Shown here: positions 52,260 through 60,672 of the stretch, in pieces
How the letters are laid out: each line of letters opens with the position of its first letter
How positions within the stretch are numbered: position 1 is the stretch's first letter
From: DMER01 sp003451645
GTDB taxonomy: Bacteria; Pseudomonadota; Alphaproteobacteria; Micropepsales; Micropepsaceae
Direction: 5' to 3'
DNA: 64,000 nucleotides
NCBI GenBank assembly: GCA_031976175.1
Contig: DALYLR010000002.1
Location: 62,001 to 126,000, forward strand
Made by a program: the position numbers and the translations under genes
The notes under the pieces: model-generated
Database searches by the model: none
The model's input: the letters and a program-made list of their open reading frames with translations, nothing else
What the model was told of the DNA's origin: nothing

Positions 52260-52567
52260 TGGCAACCGTTGAGACCTCAGCGGAGGCAAAGCAAGATATC
52301 TTGGAAATCATTGAGTATTTGCTCGGATCAGCTGGGTTCGAGACATCCAACCTGTATTTTGCCCGATTTTCCAGGCTCTTCGAGTCATTGAGCATGCACC
52401 CCGAAAGCGGCTCGCTCCAGCCCCATCTGGGCAAAGGGACGCGAATGCGGGTCGTGGCGCCCTACAATGTCTACACCGATTACAACGAGGCCCAAGACAT
52501 CGTGGTCATCTTGCGGGTCCTGCATGGAAGCCGCAAAATCACTCGCCGGATGATGCGCCCGCGCTGA
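52259..52567 (+). CDS. ParE/RelE-type toxin, copy 2
   Basis: The 102-residue toxin paralogue starts at GTG 52259. The N-terminal part (ATVETSAEAKQDILEIIEYL) is diverged; from residue 47 on it is almost identical to copy 1. The gene ends 26 bases before the convergent ilvA stop. The toxin is likely bound by the antitoxin encoded directly upstream and may not be recognised by the other one. Confidence 0.88.
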   Translation: MATVETSAEAKQDILEIIEYLLGSAGFETSNLYFARFSRLFESLSMHPESGSLQPHLGKGTRMRVVAPYNVYTDYNEAQDIVVILRVLHGSRKITRRMMRPR

Positions 52568-52593
52568 CGCTTGGCAACGAGCCGCCGAGCCTC

Positions 52594-53811
52594 TCAATGC
52601 GCTATCGCCGCATAGTTGCGTACCTGATAGCCACCTCCCGTAATCGCCTCACAGATGGCCTTGGCATGCTCCGCATCACGCGACTCTATGGACAGCCGCA
52701 ATTCCGCAAGCTTTGCCGGCATATCGGTCAGCATACGGTTATGGCTGACCTCAATGATGTTGCCGCCCGCATCTCCCACCAGCGTTGCGATCTTGGCCAG
52801 AATACCGGGCCGGTCATCGATCACCACGCCGATGTTCAGGATTTTTCCATCCCGCTGCAGCTCGCGCAGGATCACCGTCGACAACAATCGCGGGTCGATA
52901 TTCCCGCCGCACAGGACGATCCCCGTCTTGCGGCCCTCAAAATGCTTGGGGTGCTCAAAGACGGCCGCAAGCCCCGTGGCACCCGCGCCCTCAACAACCG
53001 TCTTTTCGATGTTGAGCAACAGCGCAATCGCGCGCTCAATTGCCTCTTCGGGGACCAGGACGATATCATCCAATAGGCGCGCACAGATCGCTTTGGTGCG
53101 CTCACCAATGTTGCGCACGGCGATACCCTCGGCGATCGTCTGCCCACCAATCGGTGCATTGCCGCCCTTGAGCATGTTGTGCATCGCCGGGAACAGTTCC
53201 GTCTCTACCCCGATGACTTTGATTGAGGGCTTGATGGCCTTGGCGGCAATCGCGCAGCCTGAGATCAGCCCGCCGCCACCCACCGGGATGCACAGCACTT
53301 CGAGGTCTGGCACGGCCTCCAGCATCTCAATGGCAATGGTCCCCTGGCCTGCAATGACGAGGTCGTCATCATAGGGGTGCACGAACACATAGCCCTCAGA
53401 CGCCGCCAAGGCATAGGCATGGCTTTGCGCCTCGGCCAATGTGCTGCCATGCAGGATGACCCTCGCACCGTGCCCCATCGTGTGCTTGACCTTCACAAAG
53501 GGCGTGCCCTCGGGCATCACGATCGTGGCAGGAACCCCAAGGCGGGCGGCGTGATAGGCGACCCCTTGTGCATGATTGCCGGCTGACATGGCGATCACGC
53601 CACGTTTGCGCTCCTCCGCGCTGAGATGGCTCAGCTTGTTGAGAGCGCCCCGCTCCTTGAAGGAGGCGGTGAATTGCAGGTTTTCGAACTTGAAATACAG
53701 ATCCGTGCCTGCAAGTCCGCTCAAGGTGCGGGAGGGCAAGAAGGGCGTATGGCTGACCGCGCCCGCGATCCGCTCTTGTGCAGCCCGCACATCAGCATAA
53801 GTGACGGACAT
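52594..53811 (-). CDS. ilvA: Threonine ammonia-lyase (threonine dehydratase)
   Basis: The 405-residue PLP enzyme deaminates threonine to 2-ketobutyrate, the first step of isoleucine synthesis. Visible are the PLP lysine block TASFKERGALNKLSHL, the glycine loop IPVGGGGLISGCAIA, and one C-terminal ACT regulatory domain (GVVIDDRPGILAKIATLVGD). A single ACT domain is the short or catabolic-type arrangement; the long biosynthetic IlvA of E. coli has two. IlvE elsewhere in this window uses the branched pathway it feeds. It is 19 bases from the tRNA gene upstream. Confidence 0.93.
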   Translation of the reverse strand: MSVTYADVRAAQERIAGAVSHTPFLPSRTLSGLAGTDLYFKFENLQFTASFKERGALNKLSHLSAEERKRGVIAMSAGNHAQGVAYHAARLGVPATIVMPEGTPFVKVKHTMGHGARVILHGSTLAEAQSHAYALAASEGYVFVHPYDDDLVIAGQGTIAIEMLEAVPDLEVLCIPVGGGGLISGCAIAAKAIKPSIKVIGVETELFPAMHNMLKGGNAPIGGQTIAEGIAVRNIGERTKAICARLLDDIVLVPEEAIERAIALLLNIEKTVVEGAGATGLAAVFEHPKHFEGRKTGIVLCGGNIDPRLLSTVILRELQRDGKILNIGVVIDDRPGILAKIATLVGDAGGNIIEVSHNRMLTDMPAKLAELRLSIESRDAEHAKAICEAITGGGYQVRNYAAIAH

Positions 53812-53830
53812 CAGCAGACCCTCCGGGTAA

Positions 53831-53905
53831 TGGTAGCAGCGGAGGGATTTGAACCCCCGACCATGGGATTATGATTCCCGTGCTCTACCCCTGAGCTACG
53901 CTGCC
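53831..53905 (-). tRNA. tRNA-Met (anticodon CAT)
   Basis: The minus strand folds into a complete cloverleaf: acceptor GGCAGCG pairs with CGCTGCT (one G-U), a D arm closed by GCTC/GAGC, the anticodon loop ATCATAA, and a T arm GGGGG-TTCAAAT-CCCTC. The CCA end is encoded. The anticodon CAT could be elongator methionine or, after lysidine modification, isoleucine-2. The paired first acceptor base excludes initiator tRNA. Methionine elongator is preferred from the loop and general resemblance. Confidence 0.9.
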
Positions 53906-53925
53906 ACGGTAACCGGGCGCCGTGA

Positions 53926-55146
53926 TCACTGGCCCGGGACCGCGGCTTGTAAGGCCCCCTCACCCGCCCTGTCAAGCGCAGGCCTGCTCGACGGCAGAGA
54001 GGCAGGTCTCCCAATCCATCCCCCGCCAAGCAACCGGGACTGCCGGTCAGCGTCATAAACCACGCACGCCTGGCCAGGTGCGACCGCGTCTTGCGGGTTC
54101 AGCAAGCTGACCAGCGCCCCATCCGCGCCGTCCCGCACAATCTCCGCCTCAACCGGAGGCCGGGCCGAGCGGATCTTGACCGCCACGGGCATTGGCGCAT
54201 CGCTTAGAGGCACCTCCCCCAGCCAGTTCACAGCCGACATCGGCACCGTGCGCGCGGCCAGCGCCTCACGCGGCCCTACGGTGACGCGGCGCGCGCGCGC
54301 ATCGAGTGCTACCACGAACAGCGGCTCATGATGCCCAAGGCCCAGACCTTTGCGCTGCCCCACCGTATAGTGGATCACGCCCTCATGCCGTCCCAGGACA
54401 CGGCCATCCAGATGCACGATGTCTCCGGGCTCCGCCGCGTCGGGCCGGTATTTGCGCACAATGGCGGCATAATCTCCGTCAGGTACAAAGCAGATATCCT
54501 GGCTGTCAGGCTTATCCGCCACCACAAGGCCCATCTGCCCCGCCATCGCCCGCGTCTCGCTCTTAGGCAGGCCGCCCAGAGGAAAGCGCAGGAAAGCAAG
54601 CTGCTCGCGCGTTGTCGCAAACAGGAAGTAACTCTGGTCGCGACTCGGATCGGCCGCACGGTGCAGCTCCGGCCCCGCAGGTCCCATCAGCCGCTGCACA
54701 TAGTGGCCCGTGACGAGCGCCTGCGCCCCCAACTCCCGCGCGGTCCGCAAAAGGTCCGCGAATTTGACCCGCTCATTGCAGCGCACACACGGGATTGGCG
54801 TCTCCCCGCGCGCATAGGCATCCGCAAAGTCCTGGACCACTTGTTCCCGGAAATGGCTCTCATAATCGAGCACGTAATGTGCGATGCCAAGCCGGTCCGC
54901 GACCAACTTGGCGTCATAGATGTCTTGGCCCGCGCAGCACGCCCCTTTGCGGCGCGCCAGTTCGCCCTGATCATAAAGCTGTAAGGTGATCCCGGCCGTC
55001 TCAAAGCCCGCCCGCGCCACAATGGCTGCCGCCACTGAGCTGTCGACCCCGCCCGACATGGCCACGACAATGCGCACGCCCGCCGGGTCACCGGGAAGCT
55101 GCAGCAATTCGCGCAACCGCGCTGGCTCGAGGTCCAAAAGGCTCAT
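53926..55146 (-). CDS. mnmA: tRNA-specific 2-thiouridylase MnmA
   Basis: MnmA thiolates U34 of tRNA-Lys, -Glu and -Gln. The 406-residue protein has the PP-loop RIVVAMSGGVDSSVAAA, the catalytic cysteine in IPCVRCNERVKF and the second in SQDICFVPDGDY, then GVIHYTVGQRKGLGLG and the C-terminal beta domain. ATG 55146 is the family start; the frame is open 17 codons further. It lies 20 bases downstream of the tRNA gene (towards lower coordinates) and ends the minus-strand run before flgL. Confidence 0.96.
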   Translation of the reverse strand: MSLLDLEPARLRELLQLPGDPAGVRIVVAMSGGVDSSVAAAIVARAGFETAGITLQLYDQGELARRKGACCAGQDIYDAKLVADRLGIAHYVLDYESHFREQVVQDFADAYARGETPIPCVRCNERVKFADLLRTARELGAQALVTGHYVQRLMGPAGPELHRAADPSRDQSYFLFATTREQLAFLRFPLGGLPKSETRAMAGQMGLVVADKPDSQDICFVPDGDYAAIVRKYRPDAAEPGDIVHLDGRVLGRHEGVIHYTVGQRKGLGLGHHEPLFVVALDARARRVTVGPREALAARTVPMSAVNWLGEVPLSDAPMPVAVKIRSARPPVEAEIVRDGADGALVSLLNPQDAVAPGQACVVYDADRQSRLLGGGWIGRPASLPSSRPALDRAGEGALQAAVPGQ

Positions 55147-55203
55147 GGCGCGGACTATAGGCAGAACTTTAGACCTCGCAACCCAATTGCAGGGCAAAGA
55201 GCC

Positions 55204-56133
55204 TTAGTTCAGGACGTTCAACAGGGTAAATTCCTGCAATTGCGCGATCATGCGCGCGGCCGCTTGCTGGGCTGCCTGATCATGATTGAGGCGGGTAATC
55301 GCCTCGGCCACGTCCACATCCTCGATGCTGGAGACGAATTTGTTCAGCTCCACTTGCCGGTCGTCATGCCGGGCGATGACATCTTGGAGCAGTTGAATGC
55401 GCACCCCTTGCTCCGCCGCCTGCGTGTCGAGATCGCGCGCGACGGCCGAGGCCGCCGTGAACTGGCCATTCAAGAAAGCCGCCTGGCTCTGCGTTAGGTT
55501 CTGCGTGAACGGCCCATTCGCCCCCGTATCAAACACGGCTAAATCACGCAGCATCTGAAAGAACCCTGTCGCCACATCCGACGCCAGGACCCCGCTCTCC
55601 AGCGTAACCTGCGCGTCGACGCTTTGTGTCGGCGCCAGGGTGCTGTTGTCGAACACATCGGCCACAATTGGTGCCGCGAGCAGTTCGTCAAGCGTCGCCG
55701 CATTCACCGGCGGCGTATCCGAACGCGTGCCGCCATAGATGTACACGCCATCGACCCGGGTATTCAGGATCGTTGCCGCCTGCGCATAGAGCCCGCGCGC
55801 CGTCTCCATCAGTCCTTCGGCGCGATTAGACGCGACCGCATTGCCCAAAGCCTCCCTGAACTCCGCCGCGAGAGCGCCCATTTGCACCAGTTGCACATCC
55901 TGAAAGCTCATACGTGCCTCAACCTCCCGCGCCGCTGCGGCATAGGCTTCCGTCTCCAGCACATGCGCCTTGGCCGCCGCCAGAACGCCCGCCTTGCCCT
56001 CAACATCGGCATAAGTCGTGCCCACCTTGCCGGAGGAGATTTGCTCTTGCGCCTGCGCGGTACGCGACTGGATGCGCTGATACTCCGCCAGAAGCACCGT
56101 AGACTGATTATAGCTTGCGACCCGCCCGAGCAT
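55204..56133 (-). CDS. flgL: Flagellar hook-associated protein 3 FlgL
   Basis: FlgL forms the junction between hook and filament. The 309-residue protein has the flagellin-like N-terminus (LLAEYQRIQSRTAQAQEQIS), LNTRVDGVYIYGGTRSDTPP in the middle and the C-terminal coiled helix ITRLNHDQAAQQAAARMIAQ ending in LNVLN. It is 13 bases downstream of flgK in the same operon. The arrangement flgK-flgL is standard. Confidence 0.93.
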   Translation of the reverse strand: MLGRVASYNQSTVLLAEYQRIQSRTAQAQEQISSGKVGTTYADVEGKAGVLAAAKAHVLETEAYAAAAREVEARMSFQDVQLVQMGALAAEFREALGNAVASNRAEGLMETARGLYAQAATILNTRVDGVYIYGGTRSDTPPVNAATLDELLAAPIVADVFDNSTLAPTQSVDAQVTLESGVLASDVATGFFQMLRDLAVFDTGANGPFTQNLTQSQAAFLNGQFTAASAVARDLDTQAAEQGVRIQLLQDVIARHDDRQVELNKFVSSIEDVDVAEAITRLNHDQAAQQAAARMIAQLQEFTLLNVLN

Positions 56134-56146
56134 TGTTCACACGTCC

Positions 56147-58291
56147 CTATCGCACCACAGACACCAAAGTATCGTACATATCCTGCACCGTCGTCATGAT
56201 CCGCGCCGCCGCATTATAGGCCTGCTGGTACACGATCATTTGCGCCAGCTCCTCATCCAGATTGACGCCCTCAATACCCGTCTTGCGTTGCTGTACCTCG
56301 GCAGCAACGCCTGCACGAAACGCCTGATCATCGGCGGCAGCCCGCGCATTCTGCGCCTGCAACGCCACGATCTGCGTCGCATACTCCATGATGGAGCCGG
56401 TCTGAGCCCCCAACCCTCCGCCCGCGGGCCAACCGCGTGGCGCTTGCGCCAACGCAGCCATTGCCTGAGCAGCGCGATTATCGCTTGGCCCCAAAACCAC
56501 AGTGCCCACCGTGGCACTGGCTGTCAGGTCCGCTTGAGCGAGGGCAAATTTCGAAGAATTGGCGGCAATATCATCGCGGATCGTGAGACCCATGGCCCGG
56601 TTCGCGGCGTTGGCAGACCCCAAGCCAAAGAATGTGCTGATACTCAGGCCCGCCGTGCCGCGCGCGGTGGTGTCGGCATTGATCTCCAGCCGCGCATTTT
56701 GCGTGGAGCTCATCACCAGCGCGCCATTGGCATCGAGGCTAAAGCTCGCAAATCCGCCCATGGCGGTGTTCAGGCCACTGACCAGGTCGGCCGTGCTGCT
56801 GCCGCCGACCGTATAGTTGCCCTGGGTCAGCACCGCGCCCGTGGGCGAACGCAGTGTGAATCCCATTTGTCCGCCTGCGGTAAATCCGTGCGCGTCAGAG
56901 GCGGTCAGGCCCGTATTGCCGGTGGGACGCACGGTTGAGACGACCAAATCGTTGAGGCCGAAGACTTGCGCCAAGCTGCGCCCGCCTCGCGCCGACCCGT
57001 TGGACGCGTCCTGCACGAACGACACACCATTGCCCGAGGCTGTCGCCGAAACGCTCAGCACGCCATCCGCGCCGAACACGGCCGTCCCGTCGCCGCCCAA
57101 TGCGGTATTCACGGCACTGATCAAGGAGCCAACATTTGCCCCAATCGCCACGGCCCCGCCGCCATTGCTGCTGAGCGTCCCGGCGTCAAAGTCTATATCA
57201 ACGCGCCTGACCAATTCGCCCGCCGCGTTGGTGACCGCCAGCGATGTCCGGCCTGTGAAGTTCAGCGCATCTGTGGCCAGCAATCCTGACGCCGTACCGG
57301 TCAGCGTTTGCGGCGCGGGGACCGCACTTGCATTGCCATGGATGGCATTCAAGCCTTCCACCAGGCCACCCGCGAGCGTCCCCAATTGCTCTGCCAAATC
57401 CGGCAACGCGCCATCGCGCATGTCAAGCAAGCCGCGCATCGATCCGCTTCGCAACCGCCCTTCGAACCCCACACTGGGCCCGATCGGCTGCTCTGTCGAC
57501 GGATTAATCCGTTGCAGCGTGATGGCCGGGAATGACGTCGCCGCGTTGACTTGCAGCGGCCCCTCATATTCCAGCCGGGAGTAAATATCGCTAACGAGTT
57601 GCATGCCATCGCCCATTGACAAAAACAGGCGCCCATCCGGCTGTTCAAAGGCTTGAATATCCATCAGGCCGCTTAATTCGGCCACGGCACGGTCTCGTTG
57701 GTCGAGGAGCCCCGATGCGGTGTCTCCGCGCAGCAAGGCGGACTTCACGCCTGTGTTCAGGTCATACACCTCTGTGAGCAGAGCATTGGCTCGCTTGATC
57801 TGTGCGCTGAGTTCCGTATTCGCGTCCTGCCGGAATCCCTGCACTTGGGCCCCCATGCTAGAAATGGCACCGAGCGCGCCTTCGATACTGATTAGCGCCG
57901 CGGACCTGCGCGCGCGTGAGGCCGGCTCGACCGCAAGCTGCGTCAGCGCAGTATTCACATCCGAGATCCGCTTCTGCAAGCTGCTCCCGCCATCGAGCGC
58001 GCCAATGGCCGACTGCACGCGCTCAAAGAACTGCGCGGTCACATCTGCCGACTTCGCCGCACCCGCACTCACGATGCTCTCCCGCGCCAGATATTGATCC
58101 GAGATGCGCCGGATTTCATCAATCGTCACGCCGGACAGCCGCCCATCGGTGACCTGCGGCGCCTGGGAAACCACCCGGCGGTGATAGCCTTCGGTGTTCA
58201 CATTCGCGATATTCTGCGAGGTCACTTTCAGCGCGGTCTGATTGACCTGCAGCGCGCCAATCGCGGTGCCAAGGATTCTATTGAGCGACAT
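56147..58291 (-). CDS. flgK: Flagellar hook-associated protein 1 FlgK
   Basis: The 714-residue protein joins the hook to FlgL and the filament. It starts with the axial-family helix MSLNRILGTAIGALQVNQTA and LKVTSQNIANVNTEGYHRRV, and ends LDEELAQMIVYQQAYNAAARI and MTTVQDMYDTLVSVVR, both typical of FlgK. The long middle is serine, threonine and glycine rich, as usual for exposed hook-associated domains. It is read from a sigma-54-type promoter at 58473-58488 with a 5' leader of about 170 bases. It is divergent from fliK. Confidence 0.95.
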   Translation of the reverse strand: MSLNRILGTAIGALQVNQTALKVTSQNIANVNTEGYHRRVVSQAPQVTDGRLSGVTIDEIRRISDQYLARESIVSAGAAKSADVTAQFFERVQSAIGALDGGSSLQKRISDVNTALTQLAVEPASRARRSAALISIEGALGAISSMGAQVQGFRQDANTELSAQIKRANALLTEVYDLNTGVKSALLRGDTASGLLDQRDRAVAELSGLMDIQAFEQPDGRLFLSMGDGMQLVSDIYSRLEYEGPLQVNAATSFPAITLQRINPSTEQPIGPSVGFEGRLRSGSMRGLLDMRDGALPDLAEQLGTLAGGLVEGLNAIHGNASAVPAPQTLTGTASGLLATDALNFTGRTSLAVTNAAGELVRRVDIDFDAGTLSSNGGGAVAIGANVGSLISAVNTALGGDGTAVFGADGVLSVSATASGNGVSFVQDASNGSARGGRSLAQVFGLNDLVVSTVRPTGNTGLTASDAHGFTAGGQMGFTLRSPTGAVLTQGNYTVGGSSTADLVSGLNTAMGGFASFSLDANGALVMSSTQNARLEINADTTARGTAGLSISTFFGLGSANAANRAMGLTIRDDIAANSSKFALAQADLTASATVGTVVLGPSDNRAAQAMAALAQAPRGWPAGGGLGAQTGSIMEYATQIVALQAQNARAAADDQAFRAGVAAEVQQRKTGIEGVNLDEELAQMIVYQQAYNAAARIMTTVQDMYDTLVSVVR

Positions 58292-58319
58292 GGGTCACAT
58301 CCAGCCATTGGTCAGCACA

Positions 58320-58349
58320 CGGCAATTCCTGCCGGGACGGCAGTTCCTG
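58320..58349. promoter_or_regulatory. Two repeated palindromic elements in the flgK leader, ftr-like
   Basis: CGGCAATTCCTG (58320-58331) and CGGCAGTTCCTG (58338-58349) repeat at an 18-base step; the first is also an inverted repeat CGGCA-N5-TGCCG. They lie about 110-140 bases downstream of the expected flgK transcription start. In Caulobacter the divergent flaN/flbG promoters need downstream elements ftr2 and ftr3, bound by FlbD. The position is alike, but I am not certain of the consensus. Confidence 0.45.
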
Positions 58350-58472
58350 CTGACCAGAACGCCAACCGCGATCCCACGCCGCCGGCTTGCGAAACCGCAG
58401 TATTCTGAGGGTGTTAGCGCGCTGGCCGGCCATGTCTGGCAATCCGTGTTTGGTGACGTTTCCTCAAAGTGT

Positions 58473-58488
58473 TGCAACTGCAGTGCCA
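58473..58488 (-). promoter_or_regulatory. Sigma-54 promoter for flgK-flgL
   Basis: On the minus strand TGGCACT, four bases, TTGCA matches the -24/-12 consensus TGGCACG-N4-TTGCW in all but one base, with the invariant GG and GC spaced ten bases apart. Transcription would start near 58461. The 356-base gap 58292-58647 holds this promoter and its divergent partner; no gene is seen there. Confidence 0.8.
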
Positions 58489-58600
58489 CAATCGCGCGCC
58501 AGGAAAACTTGGTCCCACCTGCCCATTTCTGCCGGGCGGTTTCGAGCACTGTTGTTCGCCTGAGACCACACAAAACGCGGAATTTCCGTTCCCTGACGAT

Positions 58601-58616
58601 TGGCAAGGTGCTTGCA
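58601..58616 (+). promoter_or_regulatory. Sigma-54 promoter for fliK-flgD(-flgE)
   Basis: TGGCAAG, four bases, TTGCA fits the sigma-54 consensus with one mismatch and exact GG-N10-GC spacing. The expected start near 58627 gives a leader of about 20 bases before fliK. The two divergent promoters are 112 bases apart between their -24 ends. Confidence 0.8.
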
Positions 58617-58647
58617 AGACGATTGCCCTGACTGACAGGGGAACCCG

Positions 58648-59946
58648 ATGCGTCCAATCGAATTGCCATCCGCAAGAGCGGCCGATCGTCCGGCCCGCGA
58701 GCCCATGGCGCGCGCGGAGACGCTATCGGCAAGCATTGACACGAACTTCGCGACCGCCCTGCGGGATGAAGCCGATGCCGTGGCTGAGGTCAAGGGCCGT
58801 GCAACCGAGCCCTCAGACAGCGGCGTAGCCGTGCAAGACGGAACCACGGATACTCCCCAAGTTGGCGCGCCCGTCTCAGAGGCCGCAGCCACACCTATCT
58901 TTGGGGTACTGATCGCCACGCACATTTCCTCGCAAGTGCCGGTGCAGGCCCCTGCGTCCGACACTTCAACCGCGATGCAAGCGGTGACGCAATCACACAA
59001 CTGGCATGAGGCAGCTGCGACCACCGCGGCCCAAGCCTCCTCACCCACGCACGCTGTTGCCGGCAATGCAGAGGACGCGCCGCAACAAACCACCAGCGTG
59101 ACGAACGCGCCGGCGCACATTCAGGTGCCCGTCACCTCTCCGGCCGCCTCCGCCTCGCCTCCAGCGGCGCCAAAAGACATTCACGCCGCAACCAAACCGC
59201 CCGCGGAAGCCGGGGCAACAGCCGCTCAAACTCCAGAGCGCGCCGTTCAGGATGCGGCCACCGCGTTACCGGACGCAGGCCCGCATCAACAGTCTACGGA
59301 CCATCCGCCTCAAGATCGTCAGCACGATACTCCAAAACCCCAAGAATTCTTGACGCAGGCGAAAGACGCCAACGGTGGTCAAACAGTGGCACCGGCATTG
59401 CAGAATGCCGCCCAGCCTAAGGCCGACGCAAATCCTCCACAGTTTGCCGCACTAACGCCGCCTCCACCTCCGGGCCCTGCGGCGGCCAGCGCACCGCCGC
59501 CGCCTCTTGTCCTCTATACCCCGGCGCCTGCCGTCCCGCTCACGCCCGACATGATCGCGCTGACCATCGCCCGCAAGGCGCAAGACGGGTTGCAAACCTT
59601 CGAAATTCGCCTCGATCCGCCGGAGTTGGGCGCCCTTGAGGTGAACCTGTCCTTTGATGAGCTTGGCCGCACGCAAGCGCAAATCCGCGCCGAGCGCCCA
59701 GAGGCTCTCGAACTCTTGCAGCGCGAGGCAAAGGGCCTCGAACAGGCGCTGCGCCAAGCAGGCATCACCTTGGAACAAGGCGCACTGAACTTCCAGCTCA
59801 CAGGCCGTCAGACCGCTGATGATCGCGGCGGGCATGGTCAGGGGCGCCGCGCAAAACTCGCCGCCGCTCTGCCTGCTGACCAGATCCAATCCATGGCCAT
59901 CGATGCCGGACAGCGCCACATCGGCGCCCTCGATCTCAGAGTATAA
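58648..59946 (+). CDS. fliK: Flagellar hook-length control protein FliK
   Basis: The 432-residue protein is almost wholly alanine, proline, threonine and glutamine rich up to residue about 290. It closes with the conserved Flg_hook domain: FEIRLDPPELGALEVNLSF, DELGRTQAQIRAERPEAL and LEQALRQAGITL. FliK is exported and measures hook length before switching export to filament substrates. The position before flgD and flgE is that of the Caulobacter hook operon. A sigma-54 promoter lies 32-47 bases before the start. Confidence 0.9.
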   Translation: MRPIELPSARAADRPAREPMARAETLSASIDTNFATALRDEADAVAEVKGRATEPSDSGVAVQDGTTDTPQVGAPVSEAAATPIFGVLIATHISSQVPVQAPASDTSTAMQAVTQSHNWHEAAATTAAQASSPTHAVAGNAEDAPQQTTSVTNAPAHIQVPVTSPAASASPPAAPKDIHAATKPPAEAGATAAQTPERAVQDAATALPDAGPHQQSTDHPPQDRQHDTPKPQEFLTQAKDANGGQTVAPALQNAAQPKADANPPQFAALTPPPPPGPAAASAPPPPLVLYTPAPAVPLTPDMIALTIARKAQDGLQTFEIRLDPPELGALEVNLSFDELGRTQAQIRAERPEALELLQREAKGLEQALRQAGITLEQGALNFQLTGRQTADDRGGHGQGRRAKLAAALPADQIQSMAIDAGQRHIGALDLRV

Positions 59947-59961
59947 GGACAAATAGAACCA

Positions 59962-60618
59962 ATGAATGTGACCCAGGCGGCTCAAAGCAGCACATCGGCC
60001 CAGACCACCAGCGGCCGGCAGCAGCTGGCCACCAACTTCGACACGTTCCTCAAGCTGCTGACCACACAATTGCAGTATCAGGACCCGACGGAACCTTTGG
60101 ACACCAATCAATTCACCACCCAATTGGTGCAATACAGCCAGGTCGAGCAGCAAATCAACACGAACAAGAACCTCGAAGCTCTTCTGAGCTTGAACCAGAG
60201 CGCCTCCGCCGGAACCGCGCTCTCCTATCTCGGAAAATCGGTGGTCATGAAGTCCGCTACAACAACGCTCAGCGATGGCGCGGCGAATTGGAATTATGAG
60301 CTGCCGTCGAACTCGACGGGCACGCAATTGGTCATCACCGACTCCGCCGGCAAGATCGTCCGTACACTGCCGGGCGAAACACTCGCCGGCAAGCACGCCC
60401 TCAGCTGGGATGGCAAGTCCAATACCGGCGCGGATCTACCCAATGGCGCCTACCGCCTTGAGGTCAAGGCGGACAGCGCCAGCGGCAGCAAACTCTCAGC
60501 GCTCATCACCACCAGCGGTGTGGTCAGCGAAGCAGAAGTCACCGGTTCGGCGCCCACGCTCAAGGTCGGCGCTCATACCGTGACGTTGTCTGATATCATC
60601 TCGGTACGAACAAACTAG
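59962..60618 (+). CDS. flgD: Flagellar hook assembly scaffold FlgD
   Basis: The 218-residue protein has the FlgD N-terminal signature FLKLLTTQLQYQDPTEPLDT, then NQFTTQLVQYSQVEQQINT, and the C-terminal Ig-like / tudor-like part (GKHALSWDGKSNTGADLPNG). FlgD caps the growing hook and is later replaced. It is 15 bases after fliK, in the same operon. Confidence 0.95.
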   Translation: MNVTQAAQSSTSAQTTSGRQQLATNFDTFLKLLTTQLQYQDPTEPLDTNQFTTQLVQYSQVEQQINTNKNLEALLSLNQSASAGTALSYLGKSVVMKSATTTLSDGAANWNYELPSNSTGTQLVITDSAGKIVRTLPGETLAGKHALSWDGKSNTGADLPNGAYRLEVKADSASGSKLSALITTSGVVSEAEVTGSAPTLKVGAHTVTLSDIISVRTN

Positions 60619-60634
60619 GCCTGACCCTGTCCGG

Positions 60635-60650
60635 CGGCACGTGCATTGAA
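60635..60650 (+). promoter_or_regulatory. Weak sigma-54-like element before flgE
   Basis: CGGCACG, four bases, TTGAA keeps the GG and most of the -24 box but has A in place of the key C at -12. It lies 23-38 bases before flgE and could give extra hook-gene expression. It is much weaker than the fliK promoter. Confidence 0.25.
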
Positions 60651-60672
60651 GCAGTACAAGGAGTGTTGATCC

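Larger units (their letters stand above)
51179..52584 (+). repeat. 722-bp tandem duplication carrying two parDE-type modules
   Basis: Unit 1 is 51179-51900 and unit 2 starts at 51901, offset exactly 722 bases. The left arms (51179-51477 and 51901-52199, 299 bases) differ at 8 positions. The right arms through the toxin stop (51675-51845 and 52397-52567, 171 bases) differ at 7. The cores between them (51478-51674 and 52200-52396) have equal length, 197 bases, but are clearly unlike. The arms include the promoter region, so each copy can be expressed alone. A second short match (GGCAACGAGCCG) follows both toxin genes. Confidence 0.9.

Noticed and set aside
51179..52584. Insertion sequence or phage origin for the duplication
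   Set aside because: No transposase, terminal inverted repeats or target-site duplication seen; a simple tandem duplication with later core replacement explains the pattern.
59452..60396. 314-codon minus-strand frame over fliK and flgD
   Set aside because: Shadow of the fliK/flgD coding strand; composition is unlike a protein.
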